A DNA stretch of 64,000 bases from Ceratodon purpureus (Eukaryota; Streptophyta; Bryopsida; Pseudoditrichales; Ditrichaceae). Shown here in pieces: positions 33,388-45,599 of the stretch (positions are counted from its first letter, which is position 1; the number at the start of each line of letters is the position of its first letter). A program made the position numbers and the translations under genes. The stretch lies in contig CM026426.1 of the NCBI GenBank assembly GCA_014871385.1, positions 71,187,377 through 71,251,376 on the forward strand, in the 5' to 3' direction. The notes beneath the pieces were generated by a model. The model had not been told where the DNA came from. It saw nothing but the letters and a program-made list of their open reading frames with translations, and did not search any database.

Positions 33388-33710
33388 CATCGTAGGATCT
33401 TACGGTCCTGCTTACTACTTGCAAATATTACAATACCCACCTGTTTGATAACTTTCGTATGAATACTCTTGGAGCCTTTTTTACTGTTTATGTAATGTTC
33501 TAACGTGAAGTGTTTATATATACCTACTTACCATGGATAGTAGGATCTTACGGTGTTTTACAAGTTGCCAATCTTTAATATCCACATGCTTGATAAGTTT
33601 CGCACTTAATCCCGAGCAATGTTTGCTGTATTTTGCATTTCTAACCTTTATCGTCTCTCTCAATTTCATAAAACGGTTAGGTCTTTGCTGGATCATATGA
33701 TCCTACGATT
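33388..33710. repeat. Palindrome cluster I (three diverged copies)
   Basis: Changed copies lie at about 33388 (CATCGTAGGATCTTACGGTC), 33536 and 33691. The spacing is about 150 bp and irregular. This is the right-most trace of the palindrome unit. Confidence 0.6.
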
Positions 33711-34283
33711 CACCCTACCCATCATATTTCAGTTGGACTTTGACTAATTTGGACTATTAAAAGTCCAGATTTACTTAAATGTTAAGTGTGGAAATATCTT
33801 TACAATTTGGATATGGTTAGTTGGAATCATAGAAGTCGATATTATCTAGAGTAATGTTTGCAATTGTTTCGAATGAATTGTAACTCACGATATTTTAAGA
33901 GGAGCAGGTAATGGAATATTAGGCCATCAGGATGATGAAATGTTGAGATCTCTATATTTGAACGTGAAATACTGATTCCGTCGCTAAGCCATGGCTCGAA
34001 TCTGTTGGTTGGAATGAGTGTGTTCCATATAATCGGTCCGGGTTGGAAACCCCTTGGACTCGTCCTGAGCAAATTTGTGGTACATCATGGCTTGGTGCTG
34101 CTAGGGAGAAATTCACAGGCAGGAAATGTTATACCAACCAACAGGGTCCACCCGAAGCACCTGAGACAAAGCTTGAAGGTGTAGTGACAAGATGTAAGAA
34201 CGGTGGTTGTTGCCACCACCTCAATAAAAGGCGGTAGTTATCACTACTCCTTTTATGGGGTACACCTTTATATATCACATACA

Positions 34284-34303
34284 ATTAAGATGATCACCTT
34301 AAT
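34284..34303. repeat. 20-bp near-palindrome, ATTAAGG type
   Basis: ATTAAGATGATCACCTTAAT, the third copy of the motif seen at 167 and 1271. Confidence 0.45.
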
Positions 34304-34774
34304 TGCTTTTTCCTAATAAGCAAGTGTGCCTATCTTGAGTATATTATATGTTTTGAACATTTTTATCCTTTAATGTGTAAAATAGCAAATAAATGTATGA
34401 AGTTGTTGATATATAAAGTGTAGTTAGAAGATAATATTTTCTGTTATTTGGTAATATAGAAATAGTTTAAGCATCCCTTATAGTTTTAGAATTTAATCAA
34501 AATACTGAAACATGCTTTTGTTAAATTGAGTACATCATCAAAAACACTGAAATAAAAATCCCTATCCTCATTACTTGTGTCTTGAACATTCCAAAAGCGT
34601 CAAAATCCTCATTGTAAGGAAGTTATCGGTAGTATTTTTTAAATCTCCCAATATGATTTTGTACTGTTCCCAATACAATTCCAGAAACCACTCAACTAAT
34701 TTCTGCAGTGCTCCGAGCAAATAATAAATGTATGTAAGGAACATTCCCATTAATGTTCTTTGGAAGTTATATTT

Positions 34775-34870
34775 ACAAATGTGTTCCCAATGTGTTCGTA
34801 ATGCGTTCCCAATGTGTTCCTAATGTGTTCAACATGTGTTCCAACTTTGTTCCCAATGTTTTCCCAATCA
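34775..34870 (+). repeat. Minisatellite of TGTGTTCCCAA units
   Basis: About eight degenerate units of 11-12 bp (TGTGTTCC/GTAA, TGTGTTCCCAA). Confidence 0.75.
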
Positions 34871-37800
34871 AGTAGCCGACAATTACATTTCTAACATATT
34901 CCTAAAGGTGAATACAATTAATCTCTTCTGAACATTTCAAGTCTTCCTAAATTCCATAAATTAAGATGGACTTTCCAATTTTAAGATGATGAACAAATTG
35001 GTACATGAGAAATTCCCAAATTAATGAATATAATGTTATTTTCTCTTTTTGGTCGGTGTGAAAAACAATGCGTCATGTCTACTGCTTCATTTCAAAAAAT
35101 CTCCTTGTCTAAATATTACTCTAATATTTTGGAATACGTTACTACGTTGTAGTGGAAGGCTTGCCTCGTTGGTCCACTCTTATTGTATTTCAAGTTTGTA
35201 CTCTCTAACTTTGCCTTGCAATCCTCTCCCTTCCTTCATACTCTCAATTTATAACTTCAACATAGTTCTAAATACTTGCACCTCAACTATTGTTGACATC
35301 GTACACATTGTCCCTCTTGCGCTTCCAGGCTCCTACTTTCACCTTCCCTGCTACAAAGATTGTCATGGCTTTCTTGATTTGTTCCACCAATCTCTTTGCC
35401 CACTCAACATTCTCTTTTACAAACTCCAATAATTTTGCCTCTCGCATCTCAATCACATTTCTCCAATACCCAATGACTTCTCCAATCCTCCAATCAGATG
35501 CACTTGCTGCATCCCAAAAATTGACGATGTATAACATATTCAGCAAATCGACCTAATGACCATGTATAACATCAAAACCGAGCCTAGATTGTTTCCATGA
35601 AGAATTTGCAGTTGTTTACATAACACAAGGGAGAGATCCACTTTCCGCAAGAGTAGAAAGTGGTACACAACCTATCACAGAGATCCAATGGAGAAGAAGA
35701 GGGAGTTGGTTGTTTTTAGCGTAGTCAAGCTGTGTGGTAAGGAGTTGGCCTTATTAGTTATCCCTCACACAAGCATCTTGCAGAGGATGTGGCGAATGCA
35801 AGGAGGTGCACACTGTGTTGGAGGGAATAGGTAGTGTGTGTTCTCAGATCCAGTTTCTGGGAATGTGTGAGTTTGCAATTTATGAATAGTCTACTGAAGC
35901 TTTGGGGGCAGAGAACAGAAACTGTCAACCAAGAGAATTGCTAATTAGTCACCTAGATCTGAAAATTTCGAATCCACAGAGACTCACGAAGTATCTCGGT
36001 TCGACACAAACGACTTCAACAGTCCTCTGCAGCACCTTGCACCTGCCAACAGACGAAGTCTGAGCTCTGCCTCTACCGCGAGGATTTGTGCCACCACCAT
36101 CACAGGTTGTTGTTGCAAGACTCCGATCGAGACGATAGAAGAGACACTGCCTCCAGAAATGAAGTCCTGAACACTGCAGCGACAAAAGGTGTCGAAGGTC
36201 GCAACAACCACCAGAAGCTGCCACTACAAGATTCTAATTTGGAGACTGTGTGTAGCAATTCCATGACAAGAATCGAAGAGTTAGACCGCCGCAACAAGAG
36301 GTAGTCCCCCGGTGGTGATGCCAAGCTGTGTAGATCTGAAGCAAACCAAGTGGCTGTCGAGATGGGAAGCGAGACACACAGATACTGAGGAGGAGCTGCA
36401 ACAAACACCATCTGCGACTGGAGCGGCCTATGAGAGCACTGCCGCATGCTACGACAACAAAGGGTTGTTGCTATGTGTATCACAGCCTGCATCCACGAAC
36501 AAGAGCCCACAAATATGTCTTTCTAACTCTTATCAATTATTGAAAAGCAGACTAGCCATAACCAAAACAATTTGCACATCACAATATTCCTTTGTTAACT
36601 CACCACTTATAAAACCATCATTGAAGCAACATAGACAACAGATATACATCGATAGAATAGACATTGTAAACAAAACCAATGCACAGTAAGTATGCTTGTG
36701 GGGATTGTATGATCAGGTAGAAAACCTCAAGAAATTGCAATGAACACCGTGGCTGGTCCCAAGGTGCTGGACTCACCTGTCTCAGATAGAAACAGTGCTT
36801 CACAACCGGAGCTGAGGAACAACTGTCGAGAGCCTGAATTGGCGTCATCTTGCAAAAATTACAAGGATAGTTTTCCCTACACACATATTTTTATAAACAT
36901 ACTTTACCAAAAAAATAAAAATTATACCCCATTATCTTGCAGACTTGGATGTTGAAACAACTTCAACCAACCTCAAACTAACATAGACAATAGAAATAGA
37001 ATCGCTTTTTTGCATGCATGCCCTTGAAACTTGCAACTTCAGGTCCACTAATACCAAACCGACGCACCAGAGGAATCATTTTGGACGCACCTCAACAATC
37101 ATCATATACACATGAAGGGAAGCCGTCACCACCGGATGGACTAGACTGCGAGAGGACAAAGGCTGGGACCCAGCGTCCGCACTTGGCAGTGTAGCCGCCT
37201 GCTCACACCGCCGCTTACTCTTGTGCATTGCAAAGACGCAGGCTCAAGGAGGCGCAGATTTCCATGGCGCAAGCCTCTGGTCTTACCAACCGTAACTCCC
37301 CTTCGGGATTTTTTTCCAATACAACCCAATGCCCCTTCCCTATATCCCCAGCAGTCTTACACCGGTAGTCCCCACTCACTTCCTAGGTTACCTCCCTCTT
37401 TCTAACTTCGGAGTCAAAGGATCTTGAACTAGTGCAGTGATTCGTTAAGAGCTCCAAAAGAGGTGGAGAGACCTCATAGAATTAGGGTTCCAAATGGTGC
37501 AGAGTTTGTCCCCGCCTTATATACCTGGACACCCAATTTAATTGCCCAGCCCTAGAATAGCCGTGCCAGCGCGAAACTTGTGAGACTAGTTCCACAGGGT
37601 CCCACGTACCTCGCGCACCATCTTTCCCTTTCGAGACTAATTTCTTCCGTGTCAATTTTGTTTTTTTTTCCTCTAGCCCTACCCTAGTCTCGCATGGGCC
37701 TACTGCCACGTCGGAGATGTCCACCCCTTGCCACCTCGGCAACCTCGATACCTTAGCCGCCACATCACCCATAGTCTCGTCTGTGAACCCTTAGCCAAGG

Positions 37801-37974
37801 TCTCATCCAAGAAGGATATCTTGGGTGGAGACAGGGGACCCTCGTCATTTTTGTTCTTTTTGAAGTAGAGACACTAGTAGATTCATTTATAACAGTTTTG
37901 GCATGCTTGAGGGTTTTTGTTGCGAGCTTGAATTTGCAAGATTCACATGAATTTTACGCATGTACTCTATACCA

Positions 37975-38524
37975 AACACGATGTTGTCGATCTTGATGAA
38001 TCTTGGATTGATGCATACGAGCGATAGTTCATTTTACGGAATCTTATCCCACTTCGACTCATTTGAGACCATGTCCAACAATGCCTTGATGGGCTATTTA
38101 CTCACAAAGATTTGAAGTGGCATTACAGGGGTGTCAAAGGTGATGCCGCCGTTGCCTATATCCCATGGCTAAGGTACAAGGATTTTGTGTTGGACGAGTC
38201 TTTGAAGCGATCGGATGTGCAGACGAAGTTCAACAAGTGCAAGACAAAACGACACAAAGGATCCCACCCGCGACTTGACACTCCATTGCTGTCCATCAGG
38301 TTTGCTAATCTTTCTCGCTTGGTGTACGCATAGATGTCTTACTGTTGTGATGGGTCTCATCCATATTTTGACCATATCGTTGCCTAGCAGACCGGAGTGC
38401 GAGTTTGAACCTCAACACAAGTCTAGCAATGTTCTAGAAGTCACTGAAGAGATGATGACGCAATGACAGAAGTACACAAAAAAGGAAAAAAACGTCCCAA
38501 ATGGGCGCAATCGGAGGGGTTTAA
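37975..38524 (+). pseudogene. MULE-like SWIM transposase gene, 5' part (cut by CACTA)
   Basis: Plus-strand coding traces read SFYGILSHFDSFETMSNNALM, then KWHYRGVKGDAAVAYIPWLRYKDF with a shift at an A run, and then LPSRPECEFEPQHKSSN, EVTEEMMTQ, a TGA, and QKYTKKEKNVPNGRNRRG. The frame stops at the left end of the CACTA element (38525). The same strand resumes at 57.4 kb with SQKRGRKCAIYVREL, so I infer that the CACTA element split this gene. The 5' limit is not resolved. No domain name is secure for this part alone. Confidence 0.45.
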
Positions 38525-39721
38525 CACTAGTAGGAATCTTGTCCAATAGCGCATATGCATAATGACGCTGAGTCATTTTTTTGTCATCTGGGACATGTAA
38601 AATGACGGGTACATTTTCAAAGAAATGTGGGTTGAACTGGAGTTGCGTGTCGCTTCGTGAGCATCCACGCAATAAAACCGTCGTGAAAAGTCGGAGCATA
38701 GTTACTGGAGGCCGTTGCTTTTCCAATCGAAATCTACGTGCAGTGGAAAAAACAGCGGCATGTTCATTGGGGAGAAAAGGAATGTCCTGGTTTCTGCTCG
38801 AAGATTTAGTCTGGAATCTGCGCTTGTGGTCTCATTTACCTACATCAGCTTTTATAGTACATTCTGGTCAGCACAGTTGGCGAACGTTTTTCGGACCAAA
38901 AGAAGCTCTCCTGAAATATGACTGTCGTGTGTGGATACAAGGACAAACTCTGAAAATGTACATTTTGTGGATTAACCTGAAATACAGAAAGAGGGTGGCA
39001 TTTGATTTTTTTCCTTATTTTAATTTTTCTCCACATATAGAAATGAGAACTCACTATGCTCTGTTACACTAAATTCGTTAGAAATGGGTTATCCTACTGT
39101 AGCATATGCATCATATTTCTCTAGAAAATAACATCGAATTAAGTGTTAATGATTTTAAATAGTAAGCAGTAGTCGCTACGAAGAGGACCAGATACAAAGT
39201 TGAATGGCAACGACCATATCACTGGTATTCAAGAAATGAGCACTGCAAAACAAGGCGGAAGATATCTTTGAGATAAACACAAACACTAATAGATTTAAAT
39301 AATCTGTGTAGCATGTATTGCAGTAAATTGGCACCATTTGCCTGTCATAATCTGATTCGAGTACAAAAATAAATATTATTCTGTTTCTCAGCGTATAGTT
39401 GCCGAAAGCTTTGTCTCCGACAGATTCGACAGTGACTCCTATTCAAATACACTTCAATTTCCTCTTGTGTAGAATTTGTCTGCTGCGATCACTGTAACAT
39501 CAGAAAGAAATGTCGTAGTACAACATTAGTACTTCATATGTGCTCCAGATAAGAAAAGTGATTCATTGCACTTGAGTACACACTTCCTTTTACATTTCCA
39601 TAAAACTTCCATGTCTGATATTCATGGAAACATATAAAAGTTCACCAATTTAAGGGTATACAAATGCATGAAATATACGGTATAGCAATGGAAAGTATGG
39701 TTCGGAATTACCAAATTCGGA

Positions 39722-40420
39722 TCAATTCGTCTTCAGGTCCCCCCCTTTGACACACTGCTCTTGTTCTCGCTCTTCTCTCCTCTTCATTACCTCAACGAAT
39801 CTATTTTGGCGCAGTTTCCAGCGCTTCTTTTGATATTCATTCGAGTATGGTGAATTTAAGGAGTCAATGAAAATGCTGTGGAGATTTTCAGAAGATCCAA
39901 ACTCGTTCTCATCTACTTCTGTTTGGCAAAGAAACTCCTCGATTGTTAACTTCATCAACTCTGTCTCTGGGTCGTTGTCCACATGCGCACAGTGCTCTGC
40001 GTATCTTCTTAAAGTGTCTGAGTCGTATTTTGGTTCCTTCTCTGGCTTGTTACCATCCTGCGCAGACACAAAAACAAAACGCTTAGGAGGTGCACTTTTC
40101 CCCTCATCATCACCGACTGATCTTACCTTGTCACCCATTTTCCTTTTTAAACGACGTTGCAACCCGAAATTGTGAGGATCAAACGCGGTTGGTTGAGTCT
40201 CTGGTAACTCATACTCGTATTCTGAAGTGGACTAAGATCCATTGCAATCAACTTTCGACTCATTGCCCTCTTTCTCCCCCTCAGACCACGAAATGGAAGT
40301 CCCCTCTCCAGTTGTTTTATTCGTCCCCTGTTCCACTACAGATATATCTGTCGACTTAGGCAAAACCGGATGTCCTAACACATCGACATTGGAGTCCAAA
40401 GAATTGAACTCCCTCTCCAT
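39722..40420 (-). pseudogene. Charged-protein ORF of the CACTA element with one TAG
   Basis: A single frame of 233 codons from the ATG at 40420 to the stop at 39722. It is interrupted only by a TAG at 40232-40234 (NGS, stop, STSEYEYELPE). It is rich in Glu, Lys and Asp, with a basic stretch LQRRLKRKMGDKVRS and KKRWKLRQNRFVEVMKRR near the end. I recognise no domain. The TAG could come from a CAG codon by cytosine deamination. It may be the 3' gene of the minus-strand series. Confidence 0.45.
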
Positions 40421-41156
40421 TCTTTATAACAAGGGAGAATGTGCAATTACACAAAGAATAATAAGCGCATGAACAGATGAACACTCTAGACATCTCACCA
40501 CCGGCAACAACAAAATGGCTATTTCATAGTCACGAATGCAGTTCTGTACTCAACAAATACGCATGGTTCAAAACATTCTTCTTCCACTTAACTGTTGATA
40601 TGCTACAGAAACAACTAGTGAAAATGACATAAACATGAAGTGGACATATTGACCTGTATGAAATGCATTGGTAGAAGTTTCGACTTTGTCTTCTGTATCT
40701 GGAAAGTCAATCTATTCTGCTCATTTGACGACAAAACATTCGTCTGAGAATGGAACATGATAATGAATCATGCGCTCAAGAGAACCATACTATTCTAATG
40801 ATAATAGAACTCGGCTAACCACGTCTCACTGTTTCAGAGACTATTAGTTTTTTTCTCATTTGTTACATACTTAAGGTTATTCCAAGTAAACATGGACTTA
40901 TGACACGGGCAACATCCTCTTCCAACTGGAGAATCACAAGACGGTGAATGCACATGAAAGGTTGACGACGAAGATAACAATGTCTCACAATCGTCCACTC
41001 ATTTTATTTCAAACAGAAGTGATGACACTGTTCACCAATGATCTCGTTCTCTTACAGAGAGTTCAAGTCTTGGAATCATCAACAGATACTGCACTTTTTT
41101 AAAGTGACGACGCTATTCAAAGTCTGAGAATTATGCATCTGTAGTCTTTACACAAA

Positions 41157-41180
41157 GGGAGAGAAAAAAAAAAAAAAAAA
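41157..41180 (+). repeat. A-tract, one of three in the CACTA element
   Basis: A run of about 18 A's followed by GAAGGAGAAGAAAACC. Similar A-rich tracts with an A/G tail lie near 44837-44890 and 45231-45280. Confidence 0.6.
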
Positions 41181-41704
41181 AAGAAGGAGAAGAAAACCAA
41201 ACACACAGATTATATATCCGTAGTACAGCCAGTAATGGGGACTTATGAATCCCTTCACAGCATGCTGTCTAGTCTTGAAGGACAAGATACTTTCGACATT
41301 TAAAAGAGAACACCGGTGTATTCCCACGACTGTCTTCAACTGAAACCAAAGTGTTTGTTCATCTCAAAGTTGATGAGAAAAGTTTGATTAGTTTCTTTCT
41401 TTAATCATGTTATCCATCTTACTGAACCAACAAGCCCTTTCTTCACTACTCCAGGTCTTCCGACACACATGTTAAACTAGGACTCATCCATGTATATTCC
41501 CTAGGGATACTTCATATCATCGTCTTCACGCAGTGCCCTCGTCCCCCGCAAAAAAGTTTTGCTGCAAGTTTGATTTCAGATCACAGTGAGAATAATTAAA
41601 TAATTACGGACAAGCAGAAGCGTATCAAACATAGCCAAAATTTGAATGAATTAAGTGCGACAAATACAATCCACTTACTTCACAGTTGTCTTCTAGCCAA
41701 GCCA

Positions 41705-42942
41705 TCAGTCTTTAGTGGACCTCTCCTTCCCTTTGCCTTTGCAAATTGTGTTCTCATCTGCATCTCTCTCTGTTTCCGTTTCCTCCTGAGGTGGGCTTGT
41801 TGGTTCCTCAGCTGAAGAAATCATTATGCGCCCGATTGAGCTAGCATACTTCGGAGGATCCGACCAATTCAGAAGTTTCTTCTTCTTGGCCACTGGTTCT
41901 TCACCATACCCATCATCAGCGAGGCCAACATCTGAAGCCCACTGGCTGATGTTCTTCACCCCGTCGACAGGCAATCCATTCATATACTCCCACTTTTGAA
42001 GGGGAGTATAGAGTCCGTACTTCGAAGAAGCCATTCCCTCCGTAGCGCTAGCTGGACGGAGAATGCGAGGTGCAGATCGCCTAATTCCACCTCCTCCGGG
42101 TGTTGATCCATGTTCATTGTTGGACTTTGTTTTGACAATATCCTCATGTCCAGGAGCCAAATCTTCATCATCTTCAGATTCGTCGGAGTCGTCGTCATCT
42201 TCATCCGATTCAGTTGCTGTGACCTTCCCACCGGACTTTCCAAGAACCTTGACATCAACAATGTCTTTGGCATAGGCGGTATGTGCATCTGTATTGGCCA
42301 AGACTGCAACGTATAGTACGGTGTTAGATCTTTTCCTTCGATTGGGTCTACTGCATCCTAAAAATAACCATGGAAATAGATTACGAACAAAGTAATCATT
42401 CATTATTGATGTGATCATCTAACCTGCTTTACAGTTGTCGCAGAAGTTAAAAGTTCCCGCATACGTTTTCTTGCTAGGCTCGTTAACTCCCTCTGATTTA
42501 TGCTCCAGCTCCATTTTCATTTTTTGGGCGGAATTAGTTTCGTTTTTCAATTCAGAAGGACCTCCGCCATGGAGGGGAACATCGTTGTTTCCCATTCCTT
42601 TCTTTGCTACCTGGATCTGCATTGTTGTTTTTTCTACGCTCTCTTCGACAGTCTCATCCGCAGGACGAGCAAGTGCTGCCGACGCCACCACAGTAATGGA
42701 ATTTTCATTATCTGTAAAAGTGATATACGAATAAGAGAATGCACAGTTAGAATGGAGTACCGATTTGTTTACACTCCCGTTTTTGTTGAGGAGGAACTTT
42801 GTTTGCATATACCTACCTCAAATTTCAATCAAATGACATTGTGCTTACCTTCTTCGTTCTCCATTTCTTCTGATGGTGTTTTCCCAGGTTGGGTGGTATG
42901 GTGCGCCTGCATCTTCTCAAGATAGGAACGATCCCCTTCCAT
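41705..42942 (-). CDS. Three-exon gene of 344 codons inside the CACTA element
   Basis: Exons 42942-42849, 42711-42424 and 42357-41705 add up to 1,035 nt, exactly 345 codons with the stop, and all splice phases agree. The introns have GT donors (GTAAGCAC, GTTAGATG) and AG acceptors (CTTTTACAG, TTATTTTTAG). The protein starts MEGDRSYLEKMQAHH. It has a Cys pair CDNCKAGC followed by RPNRRKRS, an acidic Asp/Glu/Ser tract in the middle, a nuclear-type VAKKKKLLNWSDPP motif and a Glu-rich end. I recognise no family. It may bind DNA or assist transposition. It has no stop or shift, unlike its neighbours. Confidence 0.6.
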
Positions 42943-45599
42943 GGCCTCCTGAAGTACATATCAAAGTAAGTTATATTCCATTTCGCTACACATAACGGAC
43001 GATGAAACCCTTCCATGATTTCATACCCTTTCTTAGTATATCTTGTTGTTGTCGAATTCGTCAAAAGCTCTCATGTCAAATGCATACTATGTCCCCCGAA
43101 CAAAAATAAAAAGGATGAAGACATTAGAGCCCTACATCTTTGAATTAAATGTTGTTTCATTTAAATCGAACTCAATGCGACATGGTCTTCTGTGATGTGT
43201 TCTCTCAAACTAATCAAAGTTCATGTTGCGTAAGCTTCGCCCTCTCCCGCACACTGTAGATAGTTGGATAACTACTTCGATTGCAACTAACGCACTGTTT
43301 TCCATTACCATATCTACATGAACCACTCTGGCGCTCTCTTAATCCTAGCTTATCTCCCTCTTCAGCAACAATTTAAATATCATACACAGAGCAAAATAAT
43401 GTCTACAAAATGTAAACTCATTCTCTTGTTTCGTCTAAACATGCAGCAGAGTTAACAAAAGAATCTACGCCGTTGTGAAGCAAACAAATTTCTATACAAC
43501 TCTCGTACCTAGAGAGATGCGAGGACCTCTTCAACAAGACAATGACGCTTCCTCGTATCTACACAGAAGCGAATTATGCGCCAACAGAACACTAAACTAA
43601 TTCAGAAACATTCGCCACCGAAATGAGAATGGCAACCAGAGAACACTCTCCTGAACTTTAAGTAGTCATCAAATATGTACATATATTCAAAAAATGACAA
43701 AGAGTTTCTCCAGGGGATTACCATATGTAGTCAAAATGAACATTTTGAAGACGGTTGGGGTCAAAATCTTCTTATTATGCGCCATCCTCAAAAATCTTCA
43801 CTCAAAGATAGATGTGTATGCAGTAATGATGCATCCTCCATGCCACGTTCCCAATCCATGACATCTTTAGACCACTTCACCAGATTGATAAGACAAGTTA
43901 CGCCCGAGATACACTCATGACGTCTCATCCCCGGAAGATTTTATCTGCTTGTCAGATCGGTCTTGTCAAAACCACTGTTCACTTAATCTCATCCAGTAAA
44001 CGAATGTACTATGAAAAATGATTGAAAACCGGCTTCACCAGTCAGCATTCTGTTTGTACTGAACAAATGCAGCTCCTTAAAGAACTAAACCTTGCTTCAA
44101 TTTTTCTAATATGTAATACACTTTGGTTCACGACAGATTATGATGAATTCCTTGTGATATATCTTGAGAACTAAACTATCATAAACAGACGAAAATTATA
44201 GTTAGAAGATGCTTCTTAGGATGCCAATGACTTCCAATTTCATCGTATGTTTTTTTCCGATACAGATTAAAAATCCTTTGAGGTATTATACATAAATGGA
44301 TATATAGAAATCTCAACTACACTTCATTCTGAAGTACTCAAATGAATAGTTCAAAACAGGTCGAGCTATGTTTGAGGGACACGCTTATTAATGAACTAAG
44401 ACGGGGTTATACACTGGATATACGATTGCAAATAGTAGATTATGAACAACTTGTGAAGTATGAGCTATAGATGGTTGCTTGGTAATGACGATATTTTCAA
44501 ACAATAAATTCTTCCATTTAGTAAGACCACAGACCAAAAATGACATGGATTCCTATTCCATTGCTCTTTGACGGCTTCAGGTTTCAACATATGTGAATTG
44601 CCGAATAGTACCAAGATCGAAACAGAGTGTTAATTGAACCCATTAATACAAACTGATACTAGTACTTATAGATGTGGTAGATTGACCAGCAACTGTTAAA
44701 AATTTTGGACAACAAACTTTCTTCAATTACACATGTCGTTCTAAAGAACTAAGTTATTTGACATTTCAAGGATTCTAAATAGTGGAAAAAAGATCACTTC
44801 TACAGTTGTAATGTTTAAAGAAAATTAAATGGAGAAGAAAAAAAAACAAAGAAAAAGAAGGTAAAACAAAAAAAAAAAAAAATAGAAAAAAATAAATAAA
44901 TTAACATACAACAGTCATTGGGGATAGTATTATGAATATATATGACAGAAATGGAACTCTGACTCATACTTCAGAGAATAGTTATGAAGTAACCCATACA
45001 ACTACATTATGAATGTCACATATCCCTGATTAATGTATTTTAACTATAGTTTTGCATTCATCGTTTTACCCATCAGAAACCTAAGAATTCATTTCAGTTC
45101 TAGAGAGCGAATACAAATTTCTGGCAATTTATATGTTCATCAAAGCTACGCGAAGTCACATGATATACTTATCTCTTTCACTTTCTAGACGGAAGTGTAT
45201 ATGAAATCAAACCATGTTCATTAATGGAAAAAAAAATTCAAAACATAAAAAAAAAAAAAAAAACGGAAGGAGAAAAACAAGAAGACAGACTGTTGACTTA
45301 TTTCAACTGTCGAAATATCGTTGGTAACATAGTTTTATAGTCTTAAGAGCTGTACTGGCCTATGGTAAAACGTCAACTATCGCCAACATAAACGTACTTC
45401 TTATCGGACAACCATCACCTAACATGAAGGACAAGGAACACAACGACTTAACCGAATGACATTGGCTTCTCAACTTATATCAGAAGAACGTAAAGTCAAT
45501 TCATAATAGATTGAAATGACAAACAATTAAAACATAATCGATTGCATGCTGTTAAGCAGCGCAAGGTACATACCTCAAAGAACCATGTCCATGTATGGT
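42943..45599. other. CACTA internal non-coding region
   Basis: No frame with a recognisable motif. It is AT-rich with two A-rich tracts near 44837-44890 and 45231-45280. It may hold regulatory sequence for the flanking minus-strand genes. Confidence 0.4.

Larger units (their letters stand above)
33711..37900. other. Largely non-coding stretch
   Basis: No gene with a recognisable domain. A minus-strand frame at about 35283-35546 (for example WRIGEVIGYWRNVIEM and FVKENVEWAKRLVEQIKKA) reads like a fragment of a helical protein, unrecognised. A TATA-like motif (GGTATATAAGG, minus strand) lies near 37518-37530. AT-rich sequence dominates 34.3-35.1 kb. Confidence 0.35.

Noticed and set aside
33980-34030. 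tRNA-like GGCTCGAATC segment
   Set aside because: There is no acceptor stem or anticodon arm around the TψC-like string.
36086-36689. Overlapping frames on both strands near 36.1-36.7 kb as genes
   Set aside because: None shows a motif and both strands are open to a similar extent, as expected by chance in this composition.
37141-37531. A solo LTR or TRIM with a TATA box near 37.5 kb
   Set aside because: Only a TATA-like motif is present; I found no paired ends or target duplication.
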